Assembly (NCBI GenBank): GCA_035635855.1
Contig: DASQAF010000006.1
Location: 62,001 to 126,000 of the forward strand
Origin: UBA11740 sp035635855
Lineage (GTDB): Bacteria; Acidobacteriota; Blastocatellia; Pyrinomonadales; Pyrinomonadaceae
Reading direction: 5' to 3'
Length of the DNA: 64,000 bases
Shown one piece after another: positions 8,964-17,512 of this stretch. The notes under the pieces are model-generated. The model was not told the origin of the DNA. It saw nothing but the letters and a program-made list of their open reading frames with translations, and made no database searches. The stretch's first letter is position 1, and each line of letters opens with the position of its first letter. The translations under genes were made by a program, and so were the position numbers.

Positions 8964-9791
8964 CTAGCCCGGCTCGTCTAGGCATTCGTTCAGCGTCGAC
9001 TTGAATCTCTCGTCCTCCGTAGAGACGGTAATTAGTCGCACGATGCCGCGGCGATCGATCAGCGCAATCATCGGCAAGCCCGTTGCGCCGAAAGTAGTTT
9101 GAGTCTCCTCGTCTTCTGAGACTCCTACCCTGAACTCTACCCCATGATTTTCAACGAAGGTGCGAATGAGCGCTAACTCGTCGGGTTGCGCCTGCTCCTG
9201 GCCGTAAGCGAGGAAAAACCTGGTAAGCGCGAGGATGACGAGGCCCTGGGCGCCATAGCTCTGATGAAGTTCATTTAGTTTAGGGAACATCTGCTCGCAA
9301 GGCTTGCACCACGTCGCCCAAAACTCCAGAATCGTGACCTTGCCTTTCTGATCCGCGAGAGTCGTGGGGGGGCCGATAATCCACTCCTTAACCGCGAACT
9401 CAGGAGCCGGCCTGCCGATCAAAGCTATCTGCCTGTGAAAATCTCGCAGTTGCACGAGCCCGCGAAAGGCCATTCTTTTCTCGTCCTCAGTGCCGGCGGC
9501 TTTGATATTTTGAAACGCCGCTTTAGCAGAAACAGCCTCCGTAGCCAAAGTCGTTAACGCCTTTCCCCGATCCCCCGCGGCAACGCAAAACTCGGCAATT
9601 GCGACGGCCAGAGAGACGCGCCCCTTGAATTGCAGCAGGTCGGACGCCTGTGGCGATTCTTCCAGCTCGGCCTCGAGCTGCTCTATTGCCAGAGTCGTCG
9701 ATCCTTCACGGTGAGACTTTTGAGCGCGCTCGAGCGCATCTGCGATAGCCCGCGAGACGTCCTGGGATTCTGTGACGTTCATAGGATGCAT
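8964..9791 (-). CDS. Cytoplasmic TlpA/AhpC-like thioredoxin-fold protein 2
   Basis: Encodes 275 residues; an ATG three codons in is an alternative start. It has a helical TPR-like N-terminal half, then a TlpA-type thioredoxin fold from about 124 (IGRPAPE) with WCKPC at Cys162 and Cys165. It lacks a signal peptide. It matches the protein at 5234-6073 closely around FWATWCKPCEQMFPKL and the ALTR and FRVG blocks, and more weakly in the N-terminal half, as expected for an older gene duplication. It lies upstream of small peptide B, as its paralogue lies upstream of peptide A. A redox role toward the peptide cysteines is inferred. Confidence 0.85.
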   Translation of the reverse strand: MHPMNVTESQDVSRAIADALERAQKSHREGSTTLAIEQLEAELEESPQASDLLQFKGRVSLAVAIAEFCVAAGDRGKALTTLATEAVSAKAAFQNIKAAGTEDEKRMAFRGLVQLRDFHRQIALIGRPAPEFAVKEWIIGPPTTLADQKGKVTILEFWATWCKPCEQMFPKLNELHQSYGAQGLVILALTRFFLAYGQEQAQPDELALIRTFVENHGVEFRVGVSEDEETQTTFGATGLPMIALIDRRGIVRLITVSTEDERFKSTLNECLDEPG

Positions 9792-9896
9792 AAGAGTGCT
9801 GCTACTTTTTGTGGCGGATGTTGGTCGCGAGTCGACTGCAACGCTCGATTCTGCCTTTAGCGTATCGAATCATATCACGCTGGTACCATCGCCGGT

Positions 9897-10403
9897 TCAC
9901 TGTTGGATTGGTGGCGTCAGCAGTATCCGGCGCATCACCAACAGCGCTCCCAGGTGATAAGCGTTGTGATCGGCGATGAGCAGCGCTTCGCGCAGGATGG
10001 TCTGTCCTTTGCCGTGCGGGATCTTCGCAAAGAGATCGATTGACTGGTCAGCAACGAGTTCTTCCATCTGTTTCAAATCTTCGCGAAACCTCTCGACGGT
10101 ATCTTTCCAAAGCTCCGAATTGGCGGGTTCGTCCGGGTCAGGCCAATAGCCCTTGGGAAACTTTGGCGAGACATGAGCAGCGTCGCGACTGAATTCCAAA
10201 ATGTCCCACTGCGCGATGCGCATGTGCTCCAAAACCTGCCAGGCCGTGTAGGGCAACCCTTCAATCTTTTGACCGCAAGCTTCAACGGGAAAGTCCGCGA
10301 TGAAATCTTCAAAACCAATATGCGCGTTGCGGCCGCTCAAGAGAGAAAGTACGTGTTTGCGGAGGGCCTTGTCGTTGTGATCGACTCGATCCATGTTTTC
10401 CAT
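9897..10403 (-). CDS. DinB/YfiT-like four-helix protein
   Basis: Encodes 168 residues resembling DinB-family proteins, which form a four-helix bundle with a metal site made of three His. His candidates are in VLEHMRIAQWD near 60 and DHNAYHLG near 150, the usual positions. Members act as thiol transferases or metal-dependent enzymes, but most are uncharacterised. An ATG at 10394 with GGAA just upstream is an alternative start. The first ATG abuts a short tandem repeat. The gene ends next to the TlpA-like gene but has no clear link to that cluster. Confidence 0.8.
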   Translation of the reverse strand: MENMDRVDHNDKALRKHVLSLLSGRNAHIGFEDFIADFPVEACGQKIEGLPYTAWQVLEHMRIAQWDILEFSRDAAHVSPKFPKGYWPDPDEPANSELWKDTVERFREDLKQMEELVADQSIDLFAKIPHGKGQTILREALLIADHNAYHLGALLVMRRILLTPPIQQ

Positions 10404-10440
10404 AGGTCAGATAGGTCCTATAGGTCGTATAGGTTCGAAG
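10404..10440. repeat. Short tandem repeat of the TATAGGTCCTATAGG type
   Basis: About three imperfect copies of a unit close to AGGTC(C/G)TATAGG lie between the DinB-like and AddB-like genes. A related tract of TATGGGTCGTATAGG type is at 58984-59033. These are intergenic repeats without a recognised function. Confidence 0.6.
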
Positions 10441-10445
10441 AAAGT

Positions 10446-13400
10446 TCAAGTCCGCTTGCGACTAATTCGATACGTATCGTACCGGCATACCGGCGCGTAA
10501 TCACAGAACTTGCAGGTCGCTTTCCCCTGGGACGGCCGGACGCGAAAGTCGCCGGCGCGCATGCCGTCGATGAACTCCCAGACTCTTTTCTGCACTTCAC
10601 TGCGGATGCGCTGCCACTCAATCTCGTCCAGCTTCGTCCTGGTGCTGGTAACGCTGGTGCAATCGGCGAACTGTGTCCGGTACATTCCCTGATTAAGACG
10701 CGCTCCAGATCCGCGCAGACGGTAATACCCGCCGCCGGCCAAATCAAATTCCGGCAGGAACAATTGCTCGAGCGCTGCTAGGTAGATGGGAATCTGCACC
10801 TGGCGTCCCGCTTCGATGTCCTCGAGCTTCGCGCCCTGCGAAAGCTTGTAGTCGTAAGCAACGGCGACCTTTTCCTGCTCGTTTACATCTACGCGATCGA
10901 TTTGGCCCTGGACCAGCGCGATCTCATTCGCGTCTGCGCTCGCGCGGTTCAATTTCAAATATTCCGTTGACGACCCTGGATCGCTGGCTTGCGATGCCCG
11001 CCCAAAAGCCAATTCAAAATAGGCCGGCCGGATACCGCGCTCGTTGGTTCGCTCTTGCAGACGCAGTTCGTAGAGCAGGACCTGATCGAGAATCAATTTG
11101 CGAATCTCGCGATCGATCTCCCAGATGCGCCGGTTAAGTGGTGGCACCAGCCGTTCGTGCTCATCAAATACCTGATCCGCGACCCTGGCCAGATCGGCAC
11201 GCAGGGCCTCTCGATCCTGGGAAGGTAAATACTGACTGCGATGCCCCTCAAAGAATCTTCTCAGGATATCGTGCAGCAGCTTGCCGGCATCGATCGCCTG
11301 CAGGTCAAGCGCGGCCTCAGTTCGCGGTTCGAGCCTGAGCACGCGGCTGGCAAAAAATCGAAACGAACAGTTGCCATACATGCTCAGGCCGCTGGCGCTG
11401 TAGACGTGCTCAGTGCCGAAGTGCCGGGCCAACATGGCGCGCAAATCAGCATTCGAGATTTCACCGTCGAAAGGGCCAAACCAGAATGCGTTTCGCTCGC
11501 TTTCAATCTCCACCCGGCGCAAGGCAGATTCAGAAATGTAGCCGCGCGATTGGGCGCGCGCAAGCAAATCGTTAAACTCGGTGGTTTGTGAACTTTTCGC
11601 GGCGGCAGAATCCTCTCCGCGACGTTCGGCCCTGCGCACCAGAAACGTCGACAGCTCAAATGCCGTCGAGGCCCGGCTCAAATCCTGTGTATCAAGGTCA
11701 CCACGAATCTGTTCAGTCTCAAGCTGGGCCGGAGCGATCGCGCGTTTCAATTCTTCGATGTAATACGAGGCGACCGTCTCGTTGCCATCAGCGCCCGCCA
11801 AAGGTCTTGTCAGGTACAAACGGTCCGTCGCGCGACAGGCAACCTGATAAAAATAGTGCTCTTCTTTGAGCAGCGTATCGCTGGAGATGTCCTCCAGCAC
11901 GACCCCATATTTCTTCAGTCGTTCACGCTCCTCATGCGGATAGAGCCAATCGCGAGCCGCGCGCAGCGGAAAGCCGCCTTCAATCATTCCGGCAATGAAG
12001 ACCGCGCGAAAGCGCAAGCCGCGCACGTCGGTCGCTTCCAACACATTGAGTCCATCACGATCGGCAGCGCCAATCTCGAGCACCTGCGCCCTAAGAGATC
12101 TCTCAACCTCGTCAACGAAAGACGACAAGGCGACAGGGAGCGACTTGCCGGGCCGGGGCACCAGCCCGACCGTCAGGGAGGGCTCCGAGGGTGTAGCCCT
12201 TGCTGACGCGCGGGCTTCTGACACTGCCTGCGCAGCATAACTAAAACTCCTCACCGCAGCGGCGAAAGCGCGACGCAAACTTTCCAGGCCGCGAACGTCG
12301 AGCGTTGCCTGTGGAACATCCGCAGCGCTCTCGGCTCTTCGCAGCGGCCCGCTCACTTGATGTGAGAACTCCATCCGATCGAGCAACAGCATCAGAGAGC
12401 TTCGCAATTCTTCGGGCGAACCTTCATCCGGCAAACTTGCCACACCCTGGCGCAAGTGATTCATGACCAACATCGTCCAGGCGATCGCCGCGGGATGGAT
12501 GGGCGCGGGCTTTTTGCGCCGATCTTTTGGCGCCGCGTCTTCCCCCGCTTCGTCTTGTGCCAGCGCCGCTGCGTCCTCGTTGTCGTCGCCGGCGATCAGC
12601 GACCGGGCCGCTTCGGGGGAAGGGAAGACGTCGATTAAGCGCTCGGCGCGCTCCAGCCACGCATTGACGCGCAGCTCGCTGCCGACATAGGCAATCACGT
12701 TTTCCAAAACGTCAGGCGCCCAACGCGCGATGCCCAGTTCGGCGCGCAGGCGTTCGACGCGTCGCGATTTCCGCTCACTCTGATCCTCGTTTTTGTTAGT
12801 AAGCTTTGCCGGCCGCGCTTCCTCTTTCTGCAACAGCGTTGCGTATTTCGCCTCGAATGCCGCGGCAAGCTCGGGTAAGTCGTCAGGCGCGATACGAAAA
12901 TACCCGGTCTTCAAAAGGTGAGCGAGATCGCTGGCCTTCGGATTCTTCAGATCCTCACGCGAGGGTTCACGCAGGAGCTGAAAGAGTTTTCCGCAGGCGC
13001 GCAGCGCGGGCACGTGCATCGCCTCGACTCGGCGTTCGAGGTTGCAGGGAATCGATTCCTCGGCGCAGACACGCGCAATCGCGTCGGCATAGGCGGCGCG
13101 TTCGCGCACGACCAGGGCGACCTCTGAAAGCTTATAGTGCTGTTCCAGAATCAGCCGCTTGACCTCTTTAGCGATGGATCGCACCTCAGTCTCGCGATCG
13201 CCGCATTCAAGCAGCGTAAGGTAGCGCAAGTTGTTAACTTGCGATGGTTCCATTTCGTCGCGCAAGTTAGCAACTTGCGCCATATTGAACAGTCTTTCAC
13301 GAAGTGGCGCCAGCCCTTCGCTTACGACTACAACTTCTGCGTTTATGTCTGTCTTGAACTCAGTGATCGACTGCAAGTGTTCGATGGTCGACTGAAACGG

Positions 13401-14357
13401 ACGAAAGATTTCTTCGTTGCTCGTTTCGCTATTCAGGTTGACGATCACGTTTGGTACCGAGGGAATCAAACGACGCAACATCTCTCCCTGCACCGGCGTG
13501 AAATCAAAGAAGCCGTCCAGCACCAGCAACTCGATCTGATCAAGCCACGGCAGCGCCACCGCGCAACCGTCAACTTCGCCGCGCAGAATTTGGAGCGCCC
13601 GAAGCTGATCGGCGTCCGCATCCGTCAGGCCGTTTTGATCCAGCGCCCTGGCATAGGCTGAGTAGATGTGCGCGATCTCACGGTCGAAATCGAGCTGGGA
13701 GCGAAGCGGCGTCACGGTCCGATCCTGGAGTCTTGCGTTTGCTGTTGCTCTGTGACTCTGTGTCTCTGTGGCGTTTTCAGTCTCGCGCTCCTCTACAACT
13801 TTGAGAAACTCCTCAGGCGTCTTGCCCGCGCGCTGCAGTTCGCCAATCAGCGACGCTACCGTATTCACGCATCCGTCGCGATTTGCCAGCGGCCTGATCG
13901 CCTTGAGCTTCCCGGCTGCGGCCATCTGTTTGATAATTTGCGAGATCAGACTGCGGCGCAGCGGCAACTCTTCTCGATCGATCGCGATGCGAGGAGGGAG
14001 TTGACTACCCGCGCGCTCATCGACCGTGTGTGTCAGAAGCCCGCTTGTAAGCAAGGGCTCGGTGGCGACACTTGCCCTCCCTGACGGTCGGGCTTCTGAA
14101 ACGATCGCGCTTGACAGAACTCGCCGAACAAAACCACGGAACAGATAGACTGGAAACTCGCCCCACACACCGCGCGCGTTCTTGCCATCCAAGAGTTTTT
14201 CAGTAACGAGGTCGAGGAGTGGATGTGAGGCGGCGATGTAAAGCAGACGATCGGCCTGGCCCTTTTTGATGTACTCAGCGCAGCGCCGCAGCAGACGCTC
14301 GCGATTAGTTCCCAGTACCGGCCCTAACCAAATTTGTTTTGACAATCTTTTGTCCAC
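10446..14357 (-). CDS. AddB-like PD-(D/E)XK nuclease with Fe-S cluster
   Basis: Encodes 1303 residues. The C-terminal nuclease domain carries the D-x-K motif in VAYDYKLSQG and a 4Fe-4S staple: a Cys in YGNCSFRFF and Cys1282, Cys1285 and Cys1291 in C-x2-C-x5-C, as in AddB/RecB-family nucleases. A helicase-like central part has LNVLEATDVRGLRFRAVF. The N-terminus lacks an intact Walker A motif. AddB normally works with the helicase-nuclease AddA in double-strand break resection, but no addA lies next to it. Four segments (about residues 86-109, 195-203, 359-379 and 711-732) are translated genomic repeats inserted in frame, and are probably surface loops. The start is GTG; a TTG four codons later is possible. 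Confidence 0.85.
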   Translation of the reverse strand: MDKRLSKQIWLGPVLGTNRERLLRRCAEYIKKGQADRLLYIAASHPLLDLVTEKLLDGKNARGVWGEFPVYLFRGFVRRVLSSAIVSEARPSGRASVATEPLLTSGLLTHTVDERAGSQLPPRIAIDREELPLRRSLISQIIKQMAAAGKLKAIRPLANRDGCVNTVASLIGELQRAGKTPEEFLKVVEERETENATETQSHRATANARLQDRTVTPLRSQLDFDREIAHIYSAYARALDQNGLTDADADQLRALQILRGEVDGCAVALPWLDQIELLVLDGFFDFTPVQGEMLRRLIPSVPNVIVNLNSETSNEEIFRPFQSTIEHLQSITEFKTDINAEVVVVSEGLAPLRERLFNMAQVANLRDEMEPSQVNNLRYLTLLECGDRETEVRSIAKEVKRLILEQHYKLSEVALVVRERAAYADAIARVCAEESIPCNLERRVEAMHVPALRACGKLFQLLREPSREDLKNPKASDLAHLLKTGYFRIAPDDLPELAAAFEAKYATLLQKEEARPAKLTNKNEDQSERKSRRVERLRAELGIARWAPDVLENVIAYVGSELRVNAWLERAERLIDVFPSPEAARSLIAGDDNEDAAALAQDEAGEDAAPKDRRKKPAPIHPAAIAWTMLVMNHLRQGVASLPDEGSPEELRSSLMLLLDRMEFSHQVSGPLRRAESAADVPQATLDVRGLESLRRAFAAAVRSFSYAAQAVSEARASARATPSEPSLTVGLVPRPGKSLPVALSSFVDEVERSLRAQVLEIGAADRDGLNVLEATDVRGLRFRAVFIAGMIEGGFPLRAARDWLYPHEERERLKKYGVVLEDISSDTLLKEEHYFYQVACRATDRLYLTRPLAGADGNETVASYYIEELKRAIAPAQLETEQIRGDLDTQDLSRASTAFELSTFLVRRAERRGEDSAAAKSSQTTEFNDLLARAQSRGYISESALRRVEIESERNAFWFGPFDGEISNADLRAMLARHFGTEHVYSASGLSMYGNCSFRFFASRVLRLEPRTEAALDLQAIDAGKLLHDILRRFFEGHRSQYLPSQDREALRADLARVADQVFDEHERLVPPLNRRIWEIDREIRKLILDQVLLYELRLQERTNERGIRPAYFELAFGRASQASDPGSSTEYLKLNRASADANEIALVQGQIDRVDVNEQEKVAVAYDYKLSQGAKLEDIEAGRQVQIPIYLAALEQLFLPEFDLAGGGYYRLRGSGARLNQGMYRTQFADCTSVTSTRTKLDEIEWQRIRSEVQKRVWEFIDGMRAGDFRVRPSQGKATCKFCDYAPVCRYDTYRISRKRT
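12161..12225. repeat. GAAGCCCGACCGTCAGGGAGGG repeat inside AddB-like gene, copy 1
   Basis: Both arms of the window's main repeat (AGCCCGACCGTCAGGGAGGG and its degenerate partner GACGCGCGGGCTTCTGACAC) lie here and are read through in frame, giving SEARASARA and PSLTVGLV in the protein. Confidence 0.8.
13221..13280. repeat. GCAAGTT/AACTTGC palindromic repeat inside AddB-like gene
   Basis: Two successive palindromes of the type GCGCAAGTT-n-AACTTGCG are embedded in frame, giving VANLRDE and VNNLRYL in the protein. A further copy lies upstream of the gene at 41406. Confidence 0.8.
13748..13772. repeat. CTCTGTG repeat inside AddB-like gene
   Basis: The run TCTGTGACTCTGTGTCTCTG belongs to a repeat that also occurs between genes at 17381-17507 and 43111-43202. 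Here it is translated in frame as ETQSHRA. Confidence 0.75.
14030..14100. repeat. GAAGCCCGACCGTCAGGGAGGG repeat inside AddB-like gene, copy 2
   Basis: A second full copy of the main repeat, with both arms, near the 5' end of the AddB-like gene. It is translated as SEARPSGRA followed by a variable stretch and SGLLTHT, without a stop or frameshift. Confidence 0.85.
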
Positions 14358-14442
14358 AGATTACGTCGATTACACAGAATCAATCCAGAACGAAGGTTGA
14401 ACCCTCTCTAAGGTTCGATTCCATTGCGACGTAATTATTCAA

Positions 14443-14658
14443 CGAGCCATCGAAGATGGCGGCAGAGTGTAGCCCCGGGCGTAAGCCCGGGGTAAGAACG
14501 TAATAAAGATCAATTGAGCCCTCGAAGAGCGCGACAGAACTCTAATGGAAAGAATGAAATTTCTGTCGCCCCTTACGGGGCTCTGACGCTTTAGGTGCGA
14601 CGGAACCCCCGGGGCTTACGCCCGGGGCTATACTCTGCCGCCCGCATTCGCGGGCTCG
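14443..14658. mobile_element. MITE-like element with about 50-bp terminal inverted repeats
   Basis: The left arm (14443-14492) and right arm (14606-14658) are near-perfect inverted copies: both carry GGCGGCAGAGTRTAGCCCC, then GGGCGTAAGCCC, and start with CGAGCC at the outer ends. The 113-bp centre has no ORF but contains a second palindrome, GCCCCTTACGGGGC. The size and layout fit a non-autonomous miniature element or a paired REP element. No transposase is nearby. It ends 5 bp from the rmuC stop codon, so it could also act as a transcription terminator. Confidence 0.7.
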
Positions 14659-14663
14659 TCGAA

Positions 14664-16145
14664 TCATCCGTTCCCGGCCACGCTCTTAGACGAAAACAAG
14701 GGCGGCGCATCATCTTCGGGAGCTTCTGCTGCGGGAGCCACCAATTCCGGAAAGAGTCCACCCTCATCGCGGCTGAGAGTGCGGGTTAGTTTATCGATTG
14801 GTTTCAACTCTTCGATCTCTTCACCTGAAATTGCCCCACGTTCTTTAAACTTTCTGGCCGTCACCATCACCCGTTGCTCAAACGACCCAACACCCCTGTT
14901 ATATGCTTCAACGGCGCGGTCAAGCCCCCGGCCAACGTCGTCGAAATGTTCGGTAAACTTACGGAGACGATCGTAGAGGTCTTTGCCCAAACGTCCGACC
15001 TCTTCGGCATTGGCGGCCATTTGTTCCTGCCGCCAGCCATACGAGACGGCCTTCAATAAAGCGATCAGGGTTGTGGGGGTGGCGATGATCACGCCCTGGT
15101 TCACGCCGTCTTCGATCAGCTTTGGATCGTGTTCCAGAGCCGCACTGTAGAAATTCTCGCCCGGCAGAAACAGCAGCACGAATTCGGGAGTGGGTTGCAC
15201 CGTCTCCCAATAAGATTTCTTGCTCAACGCGCCAATGTGCGCGCGGACCAGCCGGGCATGATCTTTCAATCTTTCCAGCCGCACCGCATCATCCGTCGTG
15301 GAGATCGATTCATAGAAAGCCTCGAACGGAACCTTCGCATCGACGACGATAGTCCGATTGCCCGGCAGGCGCACGATCACATCGGGACGGATGCGTCCGT
15401 CTTCGCCGGTGACTGTTTCCTGTTCGGTAAAGTCGCAGTACTGCAGCATCCCGGCCAATTCCACCACGCGCCGCAGTTGAATCTCTCCCCAGCGTCCGCG
15501 AATGTGAGGCGTGCGCAAGGCTTTGACCAGATTTCCGGTTTCGGCCTGAAGCTGTAGTTGGGAAGTCGCCAGCGCTCTGACCTGCTCACGCAATTCAGAG
15601 TATGCGCCGGCCCGCGCCCTTTCCATCTCGCCGATCTTGCCGTCAACTTTTTGTAGCGACTCGGTCAGCGGCCTAACCAGTTGATCGATGGCCTTCTGTC
15701 TGAGTTCCAGATCGCCTTTAGCAGTTTCTTGAAACTTCTCCAGCGTGGCGCGTGCTAAATCGAGAAACGATTGGTTGTTGTCTTTCAGCGCATCACGCGA
15801 AAGCGCCTTGAATTTTTCCGCTAGTTCTTCGGTGACACGCTTGAACGATTCGCTGCGTTCCTGTGCGGCGCGGCGTTCACCCTCGAGGTCGGCCATCAAG
15901 ACCGCGTTCTCTTTCTTCACGCGCGCGAGTTCGGCGACTTCCTTATCGAATGCTTCCTGGAGCCTTTGCAGCTCGCGATCCTTGGCCGCGAGGCGTTCGT
16001 GCAGAGTCGCGATCTCGGTTGCGCGGTCAGCCTGGCCGTCGGCATAGCTACGGCTCGCCCTCGCGCGCAAAATCAGCCAGGCGACAGTCGCGCCAAAAGC
16101 AGCTCCGACGAACAGGATGACGATTGATCCGAAATTACTTTCCAT
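14664..16145 (-). CDS. rmuC: RmuC family protein
   Basis: Encodes 493 residues. A single N-terminal membrane helix (about 5-27) is followed by a long coiled coil (about 40-220, with many Glu/Arg/Lys heptads) and the RmuC domain, recognisable by HIRGRWGEIQLRRVVELAGM and RPDVIVRLPGNRTIVVDAK. RmuC limits recombination at inverted repeats and is thought to be a nuclease-fold protein with a PD-(D/E)XK-like core. Its presence next to the inverted-repeat element and other nucleases fits a DNA-processing neighbourhood. Length and domain order are normal for the family. Confidence 0.95.
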   Translation of the reverse strand: MESNFGSIVILFVGAAFGATVAWLILRARASRSYADGQADRATEIATLHERLAAKDRELQRLQEAFDKEVAELARVKKENAVLMADLEGERRAAQERSESFKRVTEELAEKFKALSRDALKDNNQSFLDLARATLEKFQETAKGDLELRQKAIDQLVRPLTESLQKVDGKIGEMERARAGAYSELREQVRALATSQLQLQAETGNLVKALRTPHIRGRWGEIQLRRVVELAGMLQYCDFTEQETVTGEDGRIRPDVIVRLPGNRTIVVDAKVPFEAFYESISTTDDAVRLERLKDHARLVRAHIGALSKKSYWETVQPTPEFVLLFLPGENFYSAALEHDPKLIEDGVNQGVIIATPTTLIALLKAVSYGWRQEQMAANAEEVGRLGKDLYDRLRKFTEHFDDVGRGLDRAVEAYNRGVGSFEQRVMVTARKFKERGAISGEEIEELKPIDKLTRTLSRDEGGLFPELVAPAAEAPEDDAPPLFSSKSVAGNG

Positions 16146-16212
16146 GGAATTTAGAGTTTACCAGAGTCTGTTTCGGAAATGAAACAGCGTCGCAGAGACG
16201 GAAACCATGACC

Positions 16213-16319
16213 GATCCGCAGATTACGCAGATTTCTCAGACTCAAACAAAAACGTTAGCGGCCCAATTCTGATCGTAAACAGCGTCTTTAATCTGTGAAA
16301 TCTGTGTAATCTGCGGATC
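16213..16319. repeat. Inverted repeat of the GATCCGCAGATTACGCAGATT type
   Basis: The left arm at 16213-16233 and right arm at 16299-16319 match at 20 of 21 positions when inverted, with an A/T-richer centre. It fills the gap between rmuC and the exonuclease gene. A partial relative occurs at the start of the AddB-like gene near 14352-14380. Confidence 0.75.
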
Positions 16320-16324
16320 AAACC

Positions 16325-17359
16325 CTATCGCCCAAAACACGCAATCAGCCGTTCATAAACCTTGCGCGTCACGCGCACGTCGTTGAGGTTGTATTCGCGA
16401 ATCTCGGCCAGCTTGCCGGCTTGATACAGGTCGAAGACCTTGCTACCTTCGACTTCGCCGGTCTTGCTGGATTGGATCCCCAGCGCCCACGCGATGTCGT
16501 CGAGGCTGACCCGGCTGCGCCGATCGCCCAGCCACCAGGCGCGCATAGTGTCGTACACCCCGCGCACATTGTATTCGCCGAGATTGACGAATGGCCGCGC
16601 GACGATGCCATTGACCAGACAGCGCTGAAAGATAAACGGCAGATCGAATCCGACGATGTTGTGGCCCACGATCTCGTCACAGTCTGAATCAAAGTCCGCC
16701 ATCAGCGCGAGAAAATCGCGGAGCGCCTGGGCTTCGTCCTGCTCTTGACCTTCGGCATCGATTCCGAATGCATGCTCGCTCTGATTTCCGGTCAGCCCTT
16801 CAATTTCAATTCCGGGAATCGGTCCGATGTGCACGGCGATCGAAATTACTCGTCCCGACGTCGCATTCAAAGAACCGAGTTGATAGACACGCTCTTCCTC
16901 GGCCGCAATGTCTTCGAGATAACGTTGCTGCTGCTCAAGACGCATATAGCCGAGCCGCAGTTCGCGCTCCAGTTTTGGTCCGACGCGATCGCGAAAGCCG
17001 GGCAGCGCGAGCGTTTCGATGTCCATCGTGAATGCCCGTGGCAGCAAAGGATCACAGCCGATATATTCACGATACTGCTCGATGGTGATGGGTTTGTATT
17101 CAGTAACGATGAACTGCGTTTGATTTTGAAAGGTGTCGAGTTTTCCCGTCACACCCCACAATCCGGGCGTTAGATTTTCCCGCCCCTCCAGCACGTCGGC
17201 CCAGATCTTCAGCGCCAGCGTACCGGTCGCATTGCGCGCGCTGGCTTCGCGAAACGGCTTGCCCTGTTGCGTGCGTCGCTCGCGAACGGAAGTCACCGCG
17301 ACCATCAGCCACACTTCTTCGGCAAGTGGGAGTTCCGGGATGGGGATGTTGCCTTTCAT
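16325..17359 (-). CDS. OB-fold plus PolB-type 3'-5' exonuclease
   Basis: Encodes 344 residues from the ATG at 17359; a TTG three codons upstream is possible. Residues 1-95 resemble an OB-fold nucleic acid-binding domain. The rest is a DnaQ-like exonuclease related to the proofreading domain of family B polymerases: ExoI in FTMDIETLALP, ExoII in IVGHNIVGFDLPF and ExoIII in YNLNDVRVTRKVY, so the four acidic residues for two-metal catalysis are present. No polymerase domain follows. It probably degrades single-stranded DNA or RNA 3' ends in repair. It is one of several nucleases in this part of the window. Confidence 0.88.
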   Translation of the reverse strand: MKGNIPIPELPLAEEVWLMVAVTSVRERRTQQGKPFREASARNATGTLALKIWADVLEGRENLTPGLWGVTGKLDTFQNQTQFIVTEYKPITIEQYREYIGCDPLLPRAFTMDIETLALPGFRDRVGPKLERELRLGYMRLEQQQRYLEDIAAEEERVYQLGSLNATSGRVISIAVHIGPIPGIEIEGLTGNQSEHAFGIDAEGQEQDEAQALRDFLALMADFDSDCDEIVGHNIVGFDLPFIFQRCLVNGIVARPFVNLGEYNVRGVYDTMRAWWLGDRRSRVSLDDIAWALGIQSSKTGEVEGSKVFDLYQAGKLAEIREYNLNDVRVTRKVYERLIACFGR

Positions 17360-17380
17360 GAGTTGCAAAAAAAGGAATTA

Positions 17381-17507
17381 GCCACAGAGACACTGAGACT
17401 CGGAGAAATTCTGAGAAGATAAGAGATGGCCGTAAACCTTCTCAAACAAACCTAATGGATTTCCTTCCGCAAGCAGTTTCATTTCACTTCTCTGTGGCTC
17501 TGTGGCA
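17381..17507. repeat. Inverted CTCTGTGGC repeat pair
   Basis: GCCACAGAGACACTGAGACT at 17381 and its inverted partner TCTCTGTGGCTCTGTGGC at 17490-17507 bracket an unremarkable centre in the gap between two minus-strand genes. The same unit is found at 43111-43202 and inside the AddB-like gene. Confidence 0.7.
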
Positions 17508-17512
17508 ATCGT

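Noticed and set aside
14405..14425. tRNA T-arm-like GGTTCGATTCC
   Set aside because: The flanking five bases do not pair and no acceptor, D or anticodon arm surrounds it.
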